Assembly: GCA_964352215.1 (NCBI GenBank)
Contig: CAYGRE010000002.1
Coordinates: forward strand, 62,001 to 126,000
Length of the DNA: 64,000 nucleotides
Reading direction: 5' to 3'
Source: CAWUKT01 sp964352215
Lineage (GTDB): Bacteria > Bacteroidota > Bacteroidia > J057 > JADKCL01
Below the pieces are notes generated by a model. That model did no database searches. It was given only the letters and a program-made list of their open reading frames with translations, and was not told where the DNA came from. Below are positions 53,154 through 60,759 of this stretch, piece by piece. The position numbers and the translations under genes are program-made. Each line of letters begins with the position of its first letter. Within the stretch, counting starts at the first letter, position 1.

Positions 53154-53770
53154 CTTTCGTATTTGAAATACATTACTGAACCATAAACGACGTGGGCGAC
53201 ACCGAATCCGAGTCCCCAGAAGAGCAGTCCTTCTCCGACCCATACCGCGCAAGCGAGTCCCAGCACGATCTCAGTATAAGCCAGGAACCTGATCTCAGGC
53301 AGGGTGTTCTTGCTGGCATTGAGCAGGGCCAGCCCATAGAAAAGCAGTGTCGCCGCACCAATGAACAGGTAGTATCCGTGGAAGGCCATGATCAGGCAGA
53401 AAATGCCCCCGACCAAAAGCGGTACCATGAGGTTAATCAGCGTATGCCTGGCTGCTTTGTTCCAGACCGGCAGGGAGCGCTTTCTGGCCATGCGAATAGA
53501 GAAAAACATGGCCGATCCAATGGCAGCTATCAAAACGAGGGAGGCTACCAGGCCAAAATACTCCAACAAGCCATCAGGGGATACAAAGGTCCTTCCGTTG
53601 ATTATATACTGATGGTTTTGGATCCAAATATACCCTGCCACAGTCCCCAGCAAGCCGCAAATCCCGGCACTGATGCCCGAAAGTCCGCTCAGGGAAAGGA
53701 ACTTGGAGTTACGCTCCATCATGGACCGGATCTCAGATATATCTCGCAGATGTTCTCGAATTTCTTCCAT
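53150..53770 (-). CDS. six-helix membrane protein co-transcribed with the regulator
   Basis: 206 residues from the ATG at 53770 (a longer frame would start at a TTG). A short N-terminal cytoplasmic helix ('MEEIREHLRDISEIRSMMER') precedes about six membrane helices: 28-50, 68-92, 112-130, 132-152, 165-180 and 183-203. The protein ends 'YFKYER' in a GTGA overlap with the winged-helix gene, which ties its expression to the regulator. Membrane partners of HTH_34 regulators are common in Bacteroidota, and a signal-sensing role is plausible but unproven. Confidence 0.85.
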   Translation of the reverse strand: MEEIREHLRDISEIRSMMERNSKFLSLSGLSGISAGICGLLGTVAGYIWIQNHQYIINGRTFVSPDGLLEYFGLVASLVLIAAIGSAMFFSIRMARKRSLPVWNKAARHTLINLMVPLLVGGIFCLIMAFHGYYLFIGAATLLFYGLALLNASKNTLPEIRFLAYTEIVLGLACAVWVGEGLLFWGLGFGVAHVVYGSVMYFKYER

Positions 53771-53779
53771 GCTCAAAGC

Positions 53780-53796
53780 ACTTTGTAATACAAAGT
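53780..53796 (-). promoter_or_regulatory. perfect palindromic operator of the regulator operon
   Basis: ACTTTGTAATACAAAGT is a perfect 17-bp palindrome (8-bp arms, one central base) only 10 bp before the ATG at 53770. On the minus strand its left arm (TTACTTTG) resembles a -7 box, so a bound protein would block initiation. Confidence 0.75.
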
Positions 53797-53895
53797 AACA
53801 TTACGGAACCTTGCCATCAAAGGTTTCAGACTAAATAAATTGATATTGGCGCGAATATATCGTAGCTTATTTAAAGCTTAACGACAACTAACATC

Positions 53896-54117
53896 ATGAA
53901 TTCCACAAAAGAGGCTCTGGCAAGTCCTCTCATCCAATTGTTCCATGGGGAACTATATGAACGCCTTGAAAAGTTCTCAGATTCTGAACCAACCTCCGAA
54001 GAGAGCCAGCGTCACTCCCCTACCATTCCACCCAGAAAAATGGTCAAATTTCCTCCGGGCAATCATATTTTGTTTCCCGCTTATGTTTGGGAAGATGAAC
54101 TTACTCCTGTCGTTTGA
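53896..54117 (+). CDS. doubtful 73-residue protein
   Basis: An ATG frame of 73 residues: 'MNSTKEALASPLIQLFHGEL', a charged middle ('LEKFSDSEPTSEESQRHSP') and 'NHILFPAYVWEDELTPVV' at the end. The first half could be a real helical segment, but composition beyond residue 45 is less protein-like. Its end overlaps the convergent T9SS protein gene by 17 bp. No family, signal or clear promoter is seen. It may be a remnant. Confidence 0.3.
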   Translation: MNSTKEALASPLIQLFHGELYERLEKFSDSEPTSEESQRHSPTIPPRKMVKFPPGNHILFPAYVWEDELTPVV

Positions 54118-54790
54118 CCAGGCGCATGGTTTGGGATTCCCCATTAACCATGGTCAATCTTAATATATAATGTCCATCTGGCAAGGTGCCGACCTCCACC
54201 CGATCCGGAATACTATCCATCCGGCTGATCAAATGCCCATCCAGGGAGAAAATCTCCAGGGACTTCACCTGTTGATTGAAGAGATTGTGTTCAATCCTGA
54301 TGAGATCAGCAGTAGGATTGGGGTAGATTCTGACCCTGCTCAAACTTGATGGTTCTCCTATTCCAACTCCATTTTCAACCACAAAGTCGATTACTTTGGC
54401 CGAATCCACTGCGATCACATTGGGGGCAGAAGGCCAGATAACCACAACATTGATCCCACCATAACGGGCCGGGGAGATGGTATCACGGAAGTTGGTTCTG
54501 AATTGTTGAAACTGGACCAATGTATCCAGCAAGTCGGCAAAAACGGTATCCACCGGTCCTGAATTCACTTTCTGGAGCACCCATATAGAATCGAAAAAAA
54601 TCTGTGTATTGGTATGGAACAGATCATATTCAAAATTGAGGGTATCGTTGTAAAAATATGGCCCACTTGCCGGGTTGGGAAAGGAGTTGGTATCCGCAGC
54701 TTGAATCTGAAAATTAAAGGTCTGGCTGTAGAGGTTTCCGAACAATGAAGAAAGAGCAATGAATACGGTGGTAATAAGTATTCTTGTCAT
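54101..54790 (-). CDS. small secreted protein with T9SS sorting domain
   Basis: 229 residues with a signal peptide (1-22, 'ILITTVFIALSSLFGNLYSQ'). The mature N-terminal domain (about 23-140) is a beta-sandwich with 'FDSIWVLQKVNSGPVDTVFA' and 'VNVVVIWPSAPN'-like strands. A type A T9SS domain begins near 150 ('RVRIYPNPTADLIRIEHNLF') and ends 'ESQTMRLVKRQE'. Export to the cell surface is expected; ligand or activity is unknown. It is monocistronic, divergent from the helical protein gene at 54915. Confidence 0.85.
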   Translation of the reverse strand: MTRILITTVFIALSSLFGNLYSQTFNFQIQAADTNSFPNPASGPYFYNDTLNFEYDLFHTNTQIFFDSIWVLQKVNSGPVDTVFADLLDTLVQFQQFRTNFRDTISPARYGGINVVVIWPSAPNVIAVDSAKVIDFVVENGVGIGEPSSLSRVRIYPNPTADLIRIEHNLFNQQVKSLEIFSLDGHLISRMDSIPDRVEVGTLPDGHYILRLTMVNGESQTMRLVKRQE

Positions 54791-54914
54791 GAACAGGTAT
54801 TAGAGGTGCGCGCAGTTAAAGAATGAATTGAAGAATGTCTGGTACTAAAGAAAACAATTCCCCTGATTTTCCTAAATTTATTTCAAAATGTGATTACGCT
54901 TTCAAATGAGTTAA

Positions 54915-56366
54915 ATGGACGTACTCAATACCATCGTACAACTGCTGAGTAAGGAAGAACAACGCAACTTCAAATTGTATGCGAACCGGTCCCGTGCGAC
55001 AGGAGAGCGGCTCGACCTTCAGCTCTTTGATTATATCCGCCGTTCAGGAGACAATTTCAACCATAACAAAATTCGGCGCAAGTTATACGGTCCCAAAGGA
55101 GAAAATGCCTATTTCCGCTTGAGAAACAGACTTCTGACTGAAATCAACAAAAGCATCTGCCTGCTCAACTGGGATAAGAACGACCATGTACGAATGCTTC
55201 AGTATCTGACCCTCTCTCATATCTACAAGGCAAAGCAACAGTTTCAATTGGCTCGGCAATTTCTGAGAAAAGCAGAACGACAGGCAGAGCAACTTGAAAG
55301 CCTCGAATACCTGGACATCATCTTTGGGGAATTTATTACGCTTTCATTTGAGATACTGGACATCAATCCCGAGACCTATATCCAAAAGCGGAAGGCCAAC
55401 CGTATCACCCTGAACCGGCTCAGGGAAATTGACAATGTACTGGCAGTGGTCACCTACCGCCTCAAACTCTCCCAAAACCTATCGCGCAGTGCCTTCCCTC
55501 CCAATGAACTCCTGGAAAGTACTATGGGTGAATATGCCCATGATTCGGAGATCATGAAGGATCCACGCTTCCGCTTTCGTACTTACCAGGCCGTCAGCAA
55601 AATTCTGCTTTCCCACCGTGATTACCTGTCACTGGAACAGTATCTCCGTGAAACTTACCGTTCCTTTTCGGAGGAGAAGCTATTCAATAAGGGTAACCAT
55701 GACAGTAAACTCCAGATGCTCACCTATCTGGTCAATGCCCTGTTTAAAAATGGGAAAATCGACGAGAGCCTGGCCTTCAATGAGCGACTGAAAGAAGGAA
55801 TGGAAGAATTCAACCACCTCCTTTACGACAAATACCTTTTCTTTTACTATAACTCGCTCGCCACCAACTACTCAGCTGTCAACATCGACAAGGCAATCGA
55901 AACACTCGAGGGGATGCTGCTGGATGAAAAGGTAACCAAAGTCCCTCAATACCAGGTTTATATTTACTTGAACCTCGCGCTATTCTTATACCTGAAAAAG
56001 CAATCGAAGCAAGCATTGCGCAATCTCATCAAGCTTCGACTTCAGGATGGCTATCAGAGTACCGACCTCGGCTTCCGCTTCAGGATCGACATCTTTGAAC
56101 TCGCACTCCGCTATCAACTCAGAGACTACGAAACATTCGTTTACAGGATCAACCAATTCTGGCAAGATTACGAGGAACTCCTCCTATCTCCTGACCTGGA
56201 AAAGGACAAAGCCCTGGTCGAATTGATCGCGAGAATGAATGAATCCCCCCATCTCAAAAAAGATACAGAGTTGATCGGTGAGATCAGAGACTTCATCCAA
56301 AGGTATGAACCTGACGACACGGAAATATTCACCTATGCCGATTTTCTGGAAGCAGAGATCGACTGA
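54915..56366 (+). CDS. helical-repeat protein, paralogue of the gene at 23551
   Basis: 483 residues, cytoplasmic, nearly all helical. The N-terminal block 'LLSKEEQRNFKLYANR', then 'LQLFDYI', then 'YFRLRNRLLTEINKSICLL' parallels the protein at 23551-25092 in motif order and spacing. TPR-like pairs follow ('KQQFQLARQFLRKAERQAEQ', 'AVNIDKAIETLEGMLLDEKV'). No catalytic motif is seen. Two copies in 64 kb suggest an expanded Bacteroidota family, perhaps scaffold or regulatory proteins. It is divergent from the T9SS protein gene, with no partner on its strand. Confidence 0.75.
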   Translation: MDVLNTIVQLLSKEEQRNFKLYANRSRATGERLDLQLFDYIRRSGDNFNHNKIRRKLYGPKGENAYFRLRNRLLTEINKSICLLNWDKNDHVRMLQYLTLSHIYKAKQQFQLARQFLRKAERQAEQLESLEYLDIIFGEFITLSFEILDINPETYIQKRKANRITLNRLREIDNVLAVVTYRLKLSQNLSRSAFPPNELLESTMGEYAHDSEIMKDPRFRFRTYQAVSKILLSHRDYLSLEQYLRETYRSFSEEKLFNKGNHDSKLQMLTYLVNALFKNGKIDESLAFNERLKEGMEEFNHLLYDKYLFFYYNSLATNYSAVNIDKAIETLEGMLLDEKVTKVPQYQVYIYLNLALFLYLKKQSKQALRNLIKLRLQDGYQSTDLGFRFRIDIFELALRYQLRDYETFVYRINQFWQDYEELLLSPDLEKDKALVELIARMNESPHLKKDTELIGEIRDFIQRYEPDDTEIFTYADFLEAEID

Positions 56367-56420
56367 GTCAAATTAACAATTCCGGGAGGATCCCATGGAG
56401 TTTACGGAAATACCTGGGAG

Positions 56421-58736
56421 TTAATCCGCCAACCACTCCTTTACCCGTAGCATGGTCTTCTTGACCAGTTCTGTTTCCAGAGAAGCCTCCAAACCAGCGA
56501 TTTCCCGCTTGGTGAGGTGCCAACTCAATGATGCTCTCAGCCCCCCCGAATCAGCGGGTTCATAATAGAACTTTTCGTAGGCCATTTCCCCCTCCATATA
56601 GCGGTCCATATTGTTGAGGTACTGGTCATTGATCAGGTCGGCACTCATCGCATAAGCATTGAAGGTGCCGCCGATGGGATCGAGGATATTCTGAAGGGAG
56701 GAAGGATTCCGAATCTCCCTTTCGGCTACTTCCGGGGTGGGCGAATCCCGGATTTGCAAGAGCATCACTCCATCGGTATTGGCTTTGAACCAATCGCTGA
56801 AGATGTACAGAAACCGATTTGCAGTTTCCAGCCCGTAATTATCAGCCACACCGGCATCCATCACCTGAAAGGAAGGCTCACTGGGCATTCTTATATAAGG
56901 CGTGATTATAGGGAAGGAGGCATTCATCCGCAGTCCAGTTACAAACAGGAGGCTGTCGGCATCCTGCTCCTTGAAAAATCGCCTGAATTCCACCCCGGTA
57001 ATCGCTTCCTCCAATTCACCCTGATAATCAAAATTCCGGGTCAAATAGGATACATTGAGCGGAGAGACGTACATCTTCCGACCGTCATGTACCACTACCG
57101 GGCTCATGACCATCATTGGAATTATGGCCAGCTCTTCCAAAGTGGCATAATCAGACAACCTCCTGTCCTGAAATACACCGAGGTTTTGCATCACCTGCTG
57201 GTCAAACGCCCAGCCTCGATCATCCCGGTAGCGGGAACTCCCCACCTCAACCATCCTGCTGGGCACAAACATTCCGGTCACCATTTTGACCCCTACCCGA
57301 TTCAGCAAGTCCTTGCCCATCCGATCCGCAAATTCCCGCCTGTAAATGCTGTCGACTTCTCCCCTTTGTTGCAACAAGCTTAATTCCCGGTAATATCCTG
57401 CCCCGACCATACCACCTGATGCACCTACCCACAACCGGGAAGACTCCATGAACTCTCCCCCTGTAATACTGTCCAGCTTCTGCAGGATACGCGTGGTGAA
57501 ATAAGCGGCTCTCAAGCCACCTCCTGATACACAAACCAAAATGGCTTTCGGCTTACTGTATGGTCCATGAAATGCCTGATAATCAGACTTCCAGCGATCT
57601 AAAACGGCCTCTGTGGCGGCAATGTCAGAAAGGATATTCTCTTCACTGCTAAGTGAATCAAGCCGATCAGGATTGTAAGCCGCCGGAGGGATCTCATAAT
57701 TCATTCCAATCGCCGGATGCCGGAACTTTACCACTTCGATCTGGTTGAAGCCGAGGACCAAACCAATCAGAAACAATACAAACAGGGGCCCAACTTTCCG
57801 AAACCAAAATGTAAATGCAGAAACCATCATCAGGATTACCGACAAGAGTAAAAACATGCTCATCCCGGCCGGAACCTGAAAGTAAGGATTCTGATCCAGC
57901 AGGCCCATGGCCAGGATTGCCACCAGCAGGATCAATTCAAGGAAAAGGGCATTTCCATGGTTTTGGTTCAAGGTCCTGACCAAGCGGCGGAAATCCGGCG
58001 CTGAATTGGGATCGACTTGTTTCATTCGAAAGAATCCGGCAAAGAAGTAATCGACCCGGTTTCGGATGCCCATCCCGGCCTTGGCCCGTGCTACAATTAC
58101 ACGCCCCCCTTTCAGGTCATTTACTACCTTCTTTCCGATGCGATGGACAAAGTTCTTATTGGTATTGAAAAAATAGACAAAGATGAAAGTCCCAATCATG
58201 ACAATCCCGAGATAAACACCCCCCAGATTGAAAAGGATCTCCCACTCAAACTGTCCCAGGACATAGATTTGGAACTGAATATAGCAGACAGAATAGAGGC
58301 TCAGAAAGGCAATCGGGATCAGGGTATTATTGAGAAAAAAGGTAAAGAAAGGACGGTACTCCATGGCCAGGAAGAAAAAGCGATAGCTGTCGCTGATATA
58401 GGAAGCGATGGAGTAAGCCGCAAAAAATGTCCCCATTCCAATTCCCAGCAAGAACATGCTGTAGAATCCACTGGTTCCCATGTAGTCCGGCTCCAGGAAG
58501 AGGTAGGGCCATCCCAATCCTTCCGCAAAGTTGTTGGTCACAGTCATGACCAGGAGCAACCATGGAACAAGTTCCAGCTTGTGATAGCGGAACTGTATGA
58601 TTACCAGCTGAACGGGCAAGGAATAATAAACGGCTTCAAATATGTCCTTGACCTTTTTCAATTTTCTTTTTTGATCAGGCTCAGCCGAGGCCACCAACCA
58701 TGTCTTCCGGAATGACCCATTGGTCAAATTCCTCAT
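56421..58736 (-). CDS. membrane-anchored patatin-like phospholipase
   Basis: 771 residues from the ATG at 58736, which overlaps the fumC 3' end by 56 bp; a TTG at 58661 would avoid the overlap and keeps all recognisable parts. Residues about 35-335 hold seven or eight membrane helices. The C-terminal half is a patatin domain: oxyanion loop 'SGGGLRAAY' at 404-412, nucleophile 'GASGG' with Ser440, 'MNASFPIITPYI' near 604-615, and the Asp of the dyad in 'MDAGVADNYG' (Asp627). It should hydrolyse phospholipid or acylglycerol ester bonds next to the membrane. Fusion of a multi-helix domain to a patatin is unusual outside Bacteroidota. Confidence 0.88.
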   Translation of the reverse strand: MRNLTNGSFRKTWLVASAEPDQKRKLKKVKDIFEAVYYSLPVQLVIIQFRYHKLELVPWLLLVMTVTNNFAEGLGWPYLFLEPDYMGTSGFYSMFLLGIGMGTFFAAYSIASYISDSYRFFFLAMEYRPFFTFFLNNTLIPIAFLSLYSVCYIQFQIYVLGQFEWEILFNLGGVYLGIVMIGTFIFVYFFNTNKNFVHRIGKKVVNDLKGGRVIVARAKAGMGIRNRVDYFFAGFFRMKQVDPNSAPDFRRLVRTLNQNHGNALFLELILLVAILAMGLLDQNPYFQVPAGMSMFLLLSVILMMVSAFTFWFRKVGPLFVLFLIGLVLGFNQIEVVKFRHPAIGMNYEIPPAAYNPDRLDSLSSEENILSDIAATEAVLDRWKSDYQAFHGPYSKPKAILVCVSGGGLRAAYFTTRILQKLDSITGGEFMESSRLWVGASGGMVGAGYYRELSLLQQRGEVDSIYRREFADRMGKDLLNRVGVKMVTGMFVPSRMVEVGSSRYRDDRGWAFDQQVMQNLGVFQDRRLSDYATLEELAIIPMMVMSPVVVHDGRKMYVSPLNVSYLTRNFDYQGELEEAITGVEFRRFFKEQDADSLLFVTGLRMNASFPIITPYIRMPSEPSFQVMDAGVADNYGLETANRFLYIFSDWFKANTDGVMLLQIRDSPTPEVAEREIRNPSSLQNILDPIGGTFNAYAMSADLINDQYLNNMDRYMEGEMAYEKFYYEPADSGGLRASLSWHLTKREIAGLEASLETELVKKTMLRVKEWLAD

Positions 58737-60072
58737 TGGTCAGATAGCCGAGTTCGATCGCGGCCTCGCGGAGCGTGGTTCCTTCCTTATGGGCTTTCTT
58801 AGCAATTTTTGCTGATTTGTCGTAACCGATGTGGGTATTGAGCGCCGTCACCAACATCAGGCTGTTCTCCAGGTTTTGCTGGATGCGTCCTTCATTGGGC
58901 AGGATGCCTGCCGCACAATTGTCGTTGAAGGAAACTGCGGCATCACCCAGGATACGGGCAGAATGAAGGAAATTGGTGATCATCATCGGCTTGAAGACGT
59001 TCAATTCGAACTGTCCATTCATGCCACCGACGCTGATGGCAACATCGTTGCCCATCACTTGGGCACAAACCATGGTCAAGGCTTCGGCCTGGGTGGGGTT
59101 CACCTTACCGGGCATGATCGAGGAGCCTGGCTCATTTTCGGGGATGAGTATCTCGCCGATACCACAGCGGGGACCGGAAGCAAGCATCCGCACATCGTTG
59201 CCGATTTTCATCAGCGCGACCGCAGTCCGCTTGAGCGCACCATGCGCCTCCACGATCGCATCGTGGGCGGCCAGCGCCTCGAACTTGTTCTCAGCGGTCA
59301 CGAATGGCAAGCCGGAGATTTCAGCGATCCGGGCCGCGACATTCTCAGCATAGCCGGCCGGGGTGTTCAGTCCGGTGCCGACCGCGGTTCCTCCGAGCGC
59401 CAGCTCGGACAAATGCTTCAGACTGCCTTCGATGGTTTCGATGCTCTTCCGGAGCTGGGCGGCATAGCCACTGAATTCCTGACCCAAGGTCAGAGGGGTA
59501 GCATCCATGAAGTGGGTCCGGCCAATCTTCACCGTGGACTGGAAGGCCTCGGCCTTGGCAGCCAACGTCGCCTGGAGCTTGCGCAGCCCCGGCAGGGTTA
59601 CATCCACCAACATGCGGTAGGCTGAGATGTGCATCGCAGTCGGGAAAGTATCATTGGAGCTTTGTGAACGGTTGACATGGTCGTTGGGGTGAACCGGGGT
59701 CTTGCTCCCCTTTTCACCGCCCAGAATTTCGATGGCGCGATTCGAGATCACCTCATTGACATTCATATTGGACTGGGTACCTGACCCCGTCTGCCAGACG
59801 ACCAATGGAAAATGATCGTCGTGCTTGCCAGCGATGATCTCATCACAGACTTGACCGATGATCCCGGCGATATCGTCTGAAATCTGTCCCAATTCGGCAT
59901 TGGTGAGGGCGGCGGCTTTCTTCAGCACCGCAAAGGCGCGAATCACCTCGATCGGCATCTGCTGCCCACCAATTTTAAAGTTTTGCAGGGAACGCTGAGT
60001 TTGTGCGCCCCAGTAACGGTCGGTAGGAACCTGAATCGGTCCCATGGTATCTTTTTCTTCTCTGTATTGCAT
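58681..60072 (-). CDS. fumC: class II fumarate hydratase
   Basis: 463 residues from the ATG at 60072 (a GTG two codons upstream is possible). Superfamily motifs: 'TGSGTQSNMNVNEVISNRA' at 95-113, 'DHVNRSQSSNDTFPTAMHIS' at 131-150, catalytic His187 in 'GRTHFMDATPL', and the signature 'GSSIMPGKVNPTQAEA' at 316-331. Length matches the iron-independent homotetramer. It interconverts fumarate and L-malate in the TCA cycle, in the cytoplasm. The downstream patatin gene overlaps or abuts its 3' end on the same strand. A terminator separates it from the lipoprotein gene upstream. Confidence 0.98.
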   Translation of the reverse strand: MQYREEKDTMGPIQVPTDRYWGAQTQRSLQNFKIGGQQMPIEVIRAFAVLKKAAALTNAELGQISDDIAGIIGQVCDEIIAGKHDDHFPLVVWQTGSGTQSNMNVNEVISNRAIEILGGEKGSKTPVHPNDHVNRSQSSNDTFPTAMHISAYRMLVDVTLPGLRKLQATLAAKAEAFQSTVKIGRTHFMDATPLTLGQEFSGYAAQLRKSIETIEGSLKHLSELALGGTAVGTGLNTPAGYAENVAARIAEISGLPFVTAENKFEALAAHDAIVEAHGALKRTAVALMKIGNDVRMLASGPRCGIGEILIPENEPGSSIMPGKVNPTQAEALTMVCAQVMGNDVAISVGGMNGQFELNVFKPMMITNFLHSARILGDAAVSFNDNCAAGILPNEGRIQQNLENSLMLVTALNTHIGYDKSAKIAKKAHKEGTTLREAAIELGYLTNEEFDQWVIPEDMVGGLG

Positions 60073-60107
60073 AGTCACAAATTCATTTCAGGCTATAAAT
60101 TTACGCC

Positions 60108-60144
60108 AAAAAAGAACCCTTTGCCGGAGAAATCCGACAAAGGG
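60108..60144 (-). terminator. rho-independent terminator before fumC
   Basis: On the minus strand CCCTTTGTCGGA and TCCGGCAAAGGG pair over 12 positions with one mismatch around a 4-nt loop (60117-60144). A T-rich tract with T6 at 60108-60113 follows. It ends the lipoprotein transcript. Confidence 0.85.
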
Positions 60145-60179
60145 AATTTATCTATTCACTTTCTAATTTAGATACTCGT

Positions 60180-60737
60180 TTATTGGATAATTGTATTGAA
60201 TGTAACATCAACATCAGTTTCTCCAGGACTACAGGTTCCATCCTTCAATCCATCGGGCTGGTGCTTCAACACTACCTGGACCGTTCCGTTCCCGGCATTA
60301 CCGGTACGCCAGGTGGAAGTGAGACCGACCGGAAAGTTTCCATCGGAATCAGAACGCTCCACTCCTACATCTGCCCCATCAACTGTATAGCAGAAAAGGT
60401 GCTCTGTATCTTCCTCTCTGATCTCTGCCGTAATATCTTCCACGTCATTGGGGTCGGACTCATCCAACAAAGTCAAAGTGACTGTGTAGGTAGAATTGTT
60501 GTTCAAAGTAATATCGTCGAGGACGGTCGGAGCACTGCCACCTTCTCCGTCAGGATCTTCAAACGAAAAAGTGGTTGCCACCGAGGTATTGGTCGAATCC
60601 ACAAAACGCAGGCGGAGCGTGGTGATCACTTCTGATTCGTTCTCTTCCTCCGGATCATCGGTGCCCTTGTCACAGGCAGTAAAGGAGGTAGCAAGTAAGA
60701 GTAGCAGGGCGAGTAGGTAGCTAAAAGAGGTTTTCAT
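60180..60737 (-). CDS. acidic lipoprotein partnered with a TonB receptor
   Basis: 185 residues from the ATG at 60737. The signal 'MKTSFSYLLALLLLLATSF' leads to lipobox 'FTAC' with Cys22, followed by an acidic linker. The domain has 'VITTLRLRFVDSTNTSVATT', 'FSFEDPDGEGG' and 'LDDITLNNNSTYTVTLTLLD', a pattern familiar from Bacteroidota lipoproteins encoded beside metal-type TonB receptors and loosely annotated as periplasmic-binding-like. Conserved acidic residues and two Cys could bind metal. It follows the receptor gene by 22 bp, so both are one operon closed by the terminator at 60108. Confidence 0.8.
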   Translation of the reverse strand: MKTSFSYLLALLLLLATSFTACDKGTDDPEEENESEVITTLRLRFVDSTNTSVATTFSFEDPDGEGGSAPTVLDDITLNNNSTYTVTLTLLDESDPNDVEDITAEIREEDTEHLFCYTVDGADVGVERSDSDGNFPVGLTSTWRTGNAGNGTVQVVLKHQPDGLKDGTCSPGETDVDVTFNTIIQ

Positions 60738-60759
60738 AATATTTATAATATTTAAAGGT

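Noticed and set aside
52851..53252. 133-residue form of the winged-helix regulator
   Set aside because: The extra N-terminus is Arg-rich and out of character. The GTG at 53153 overlaps the previous stop and begins the conserved domain.
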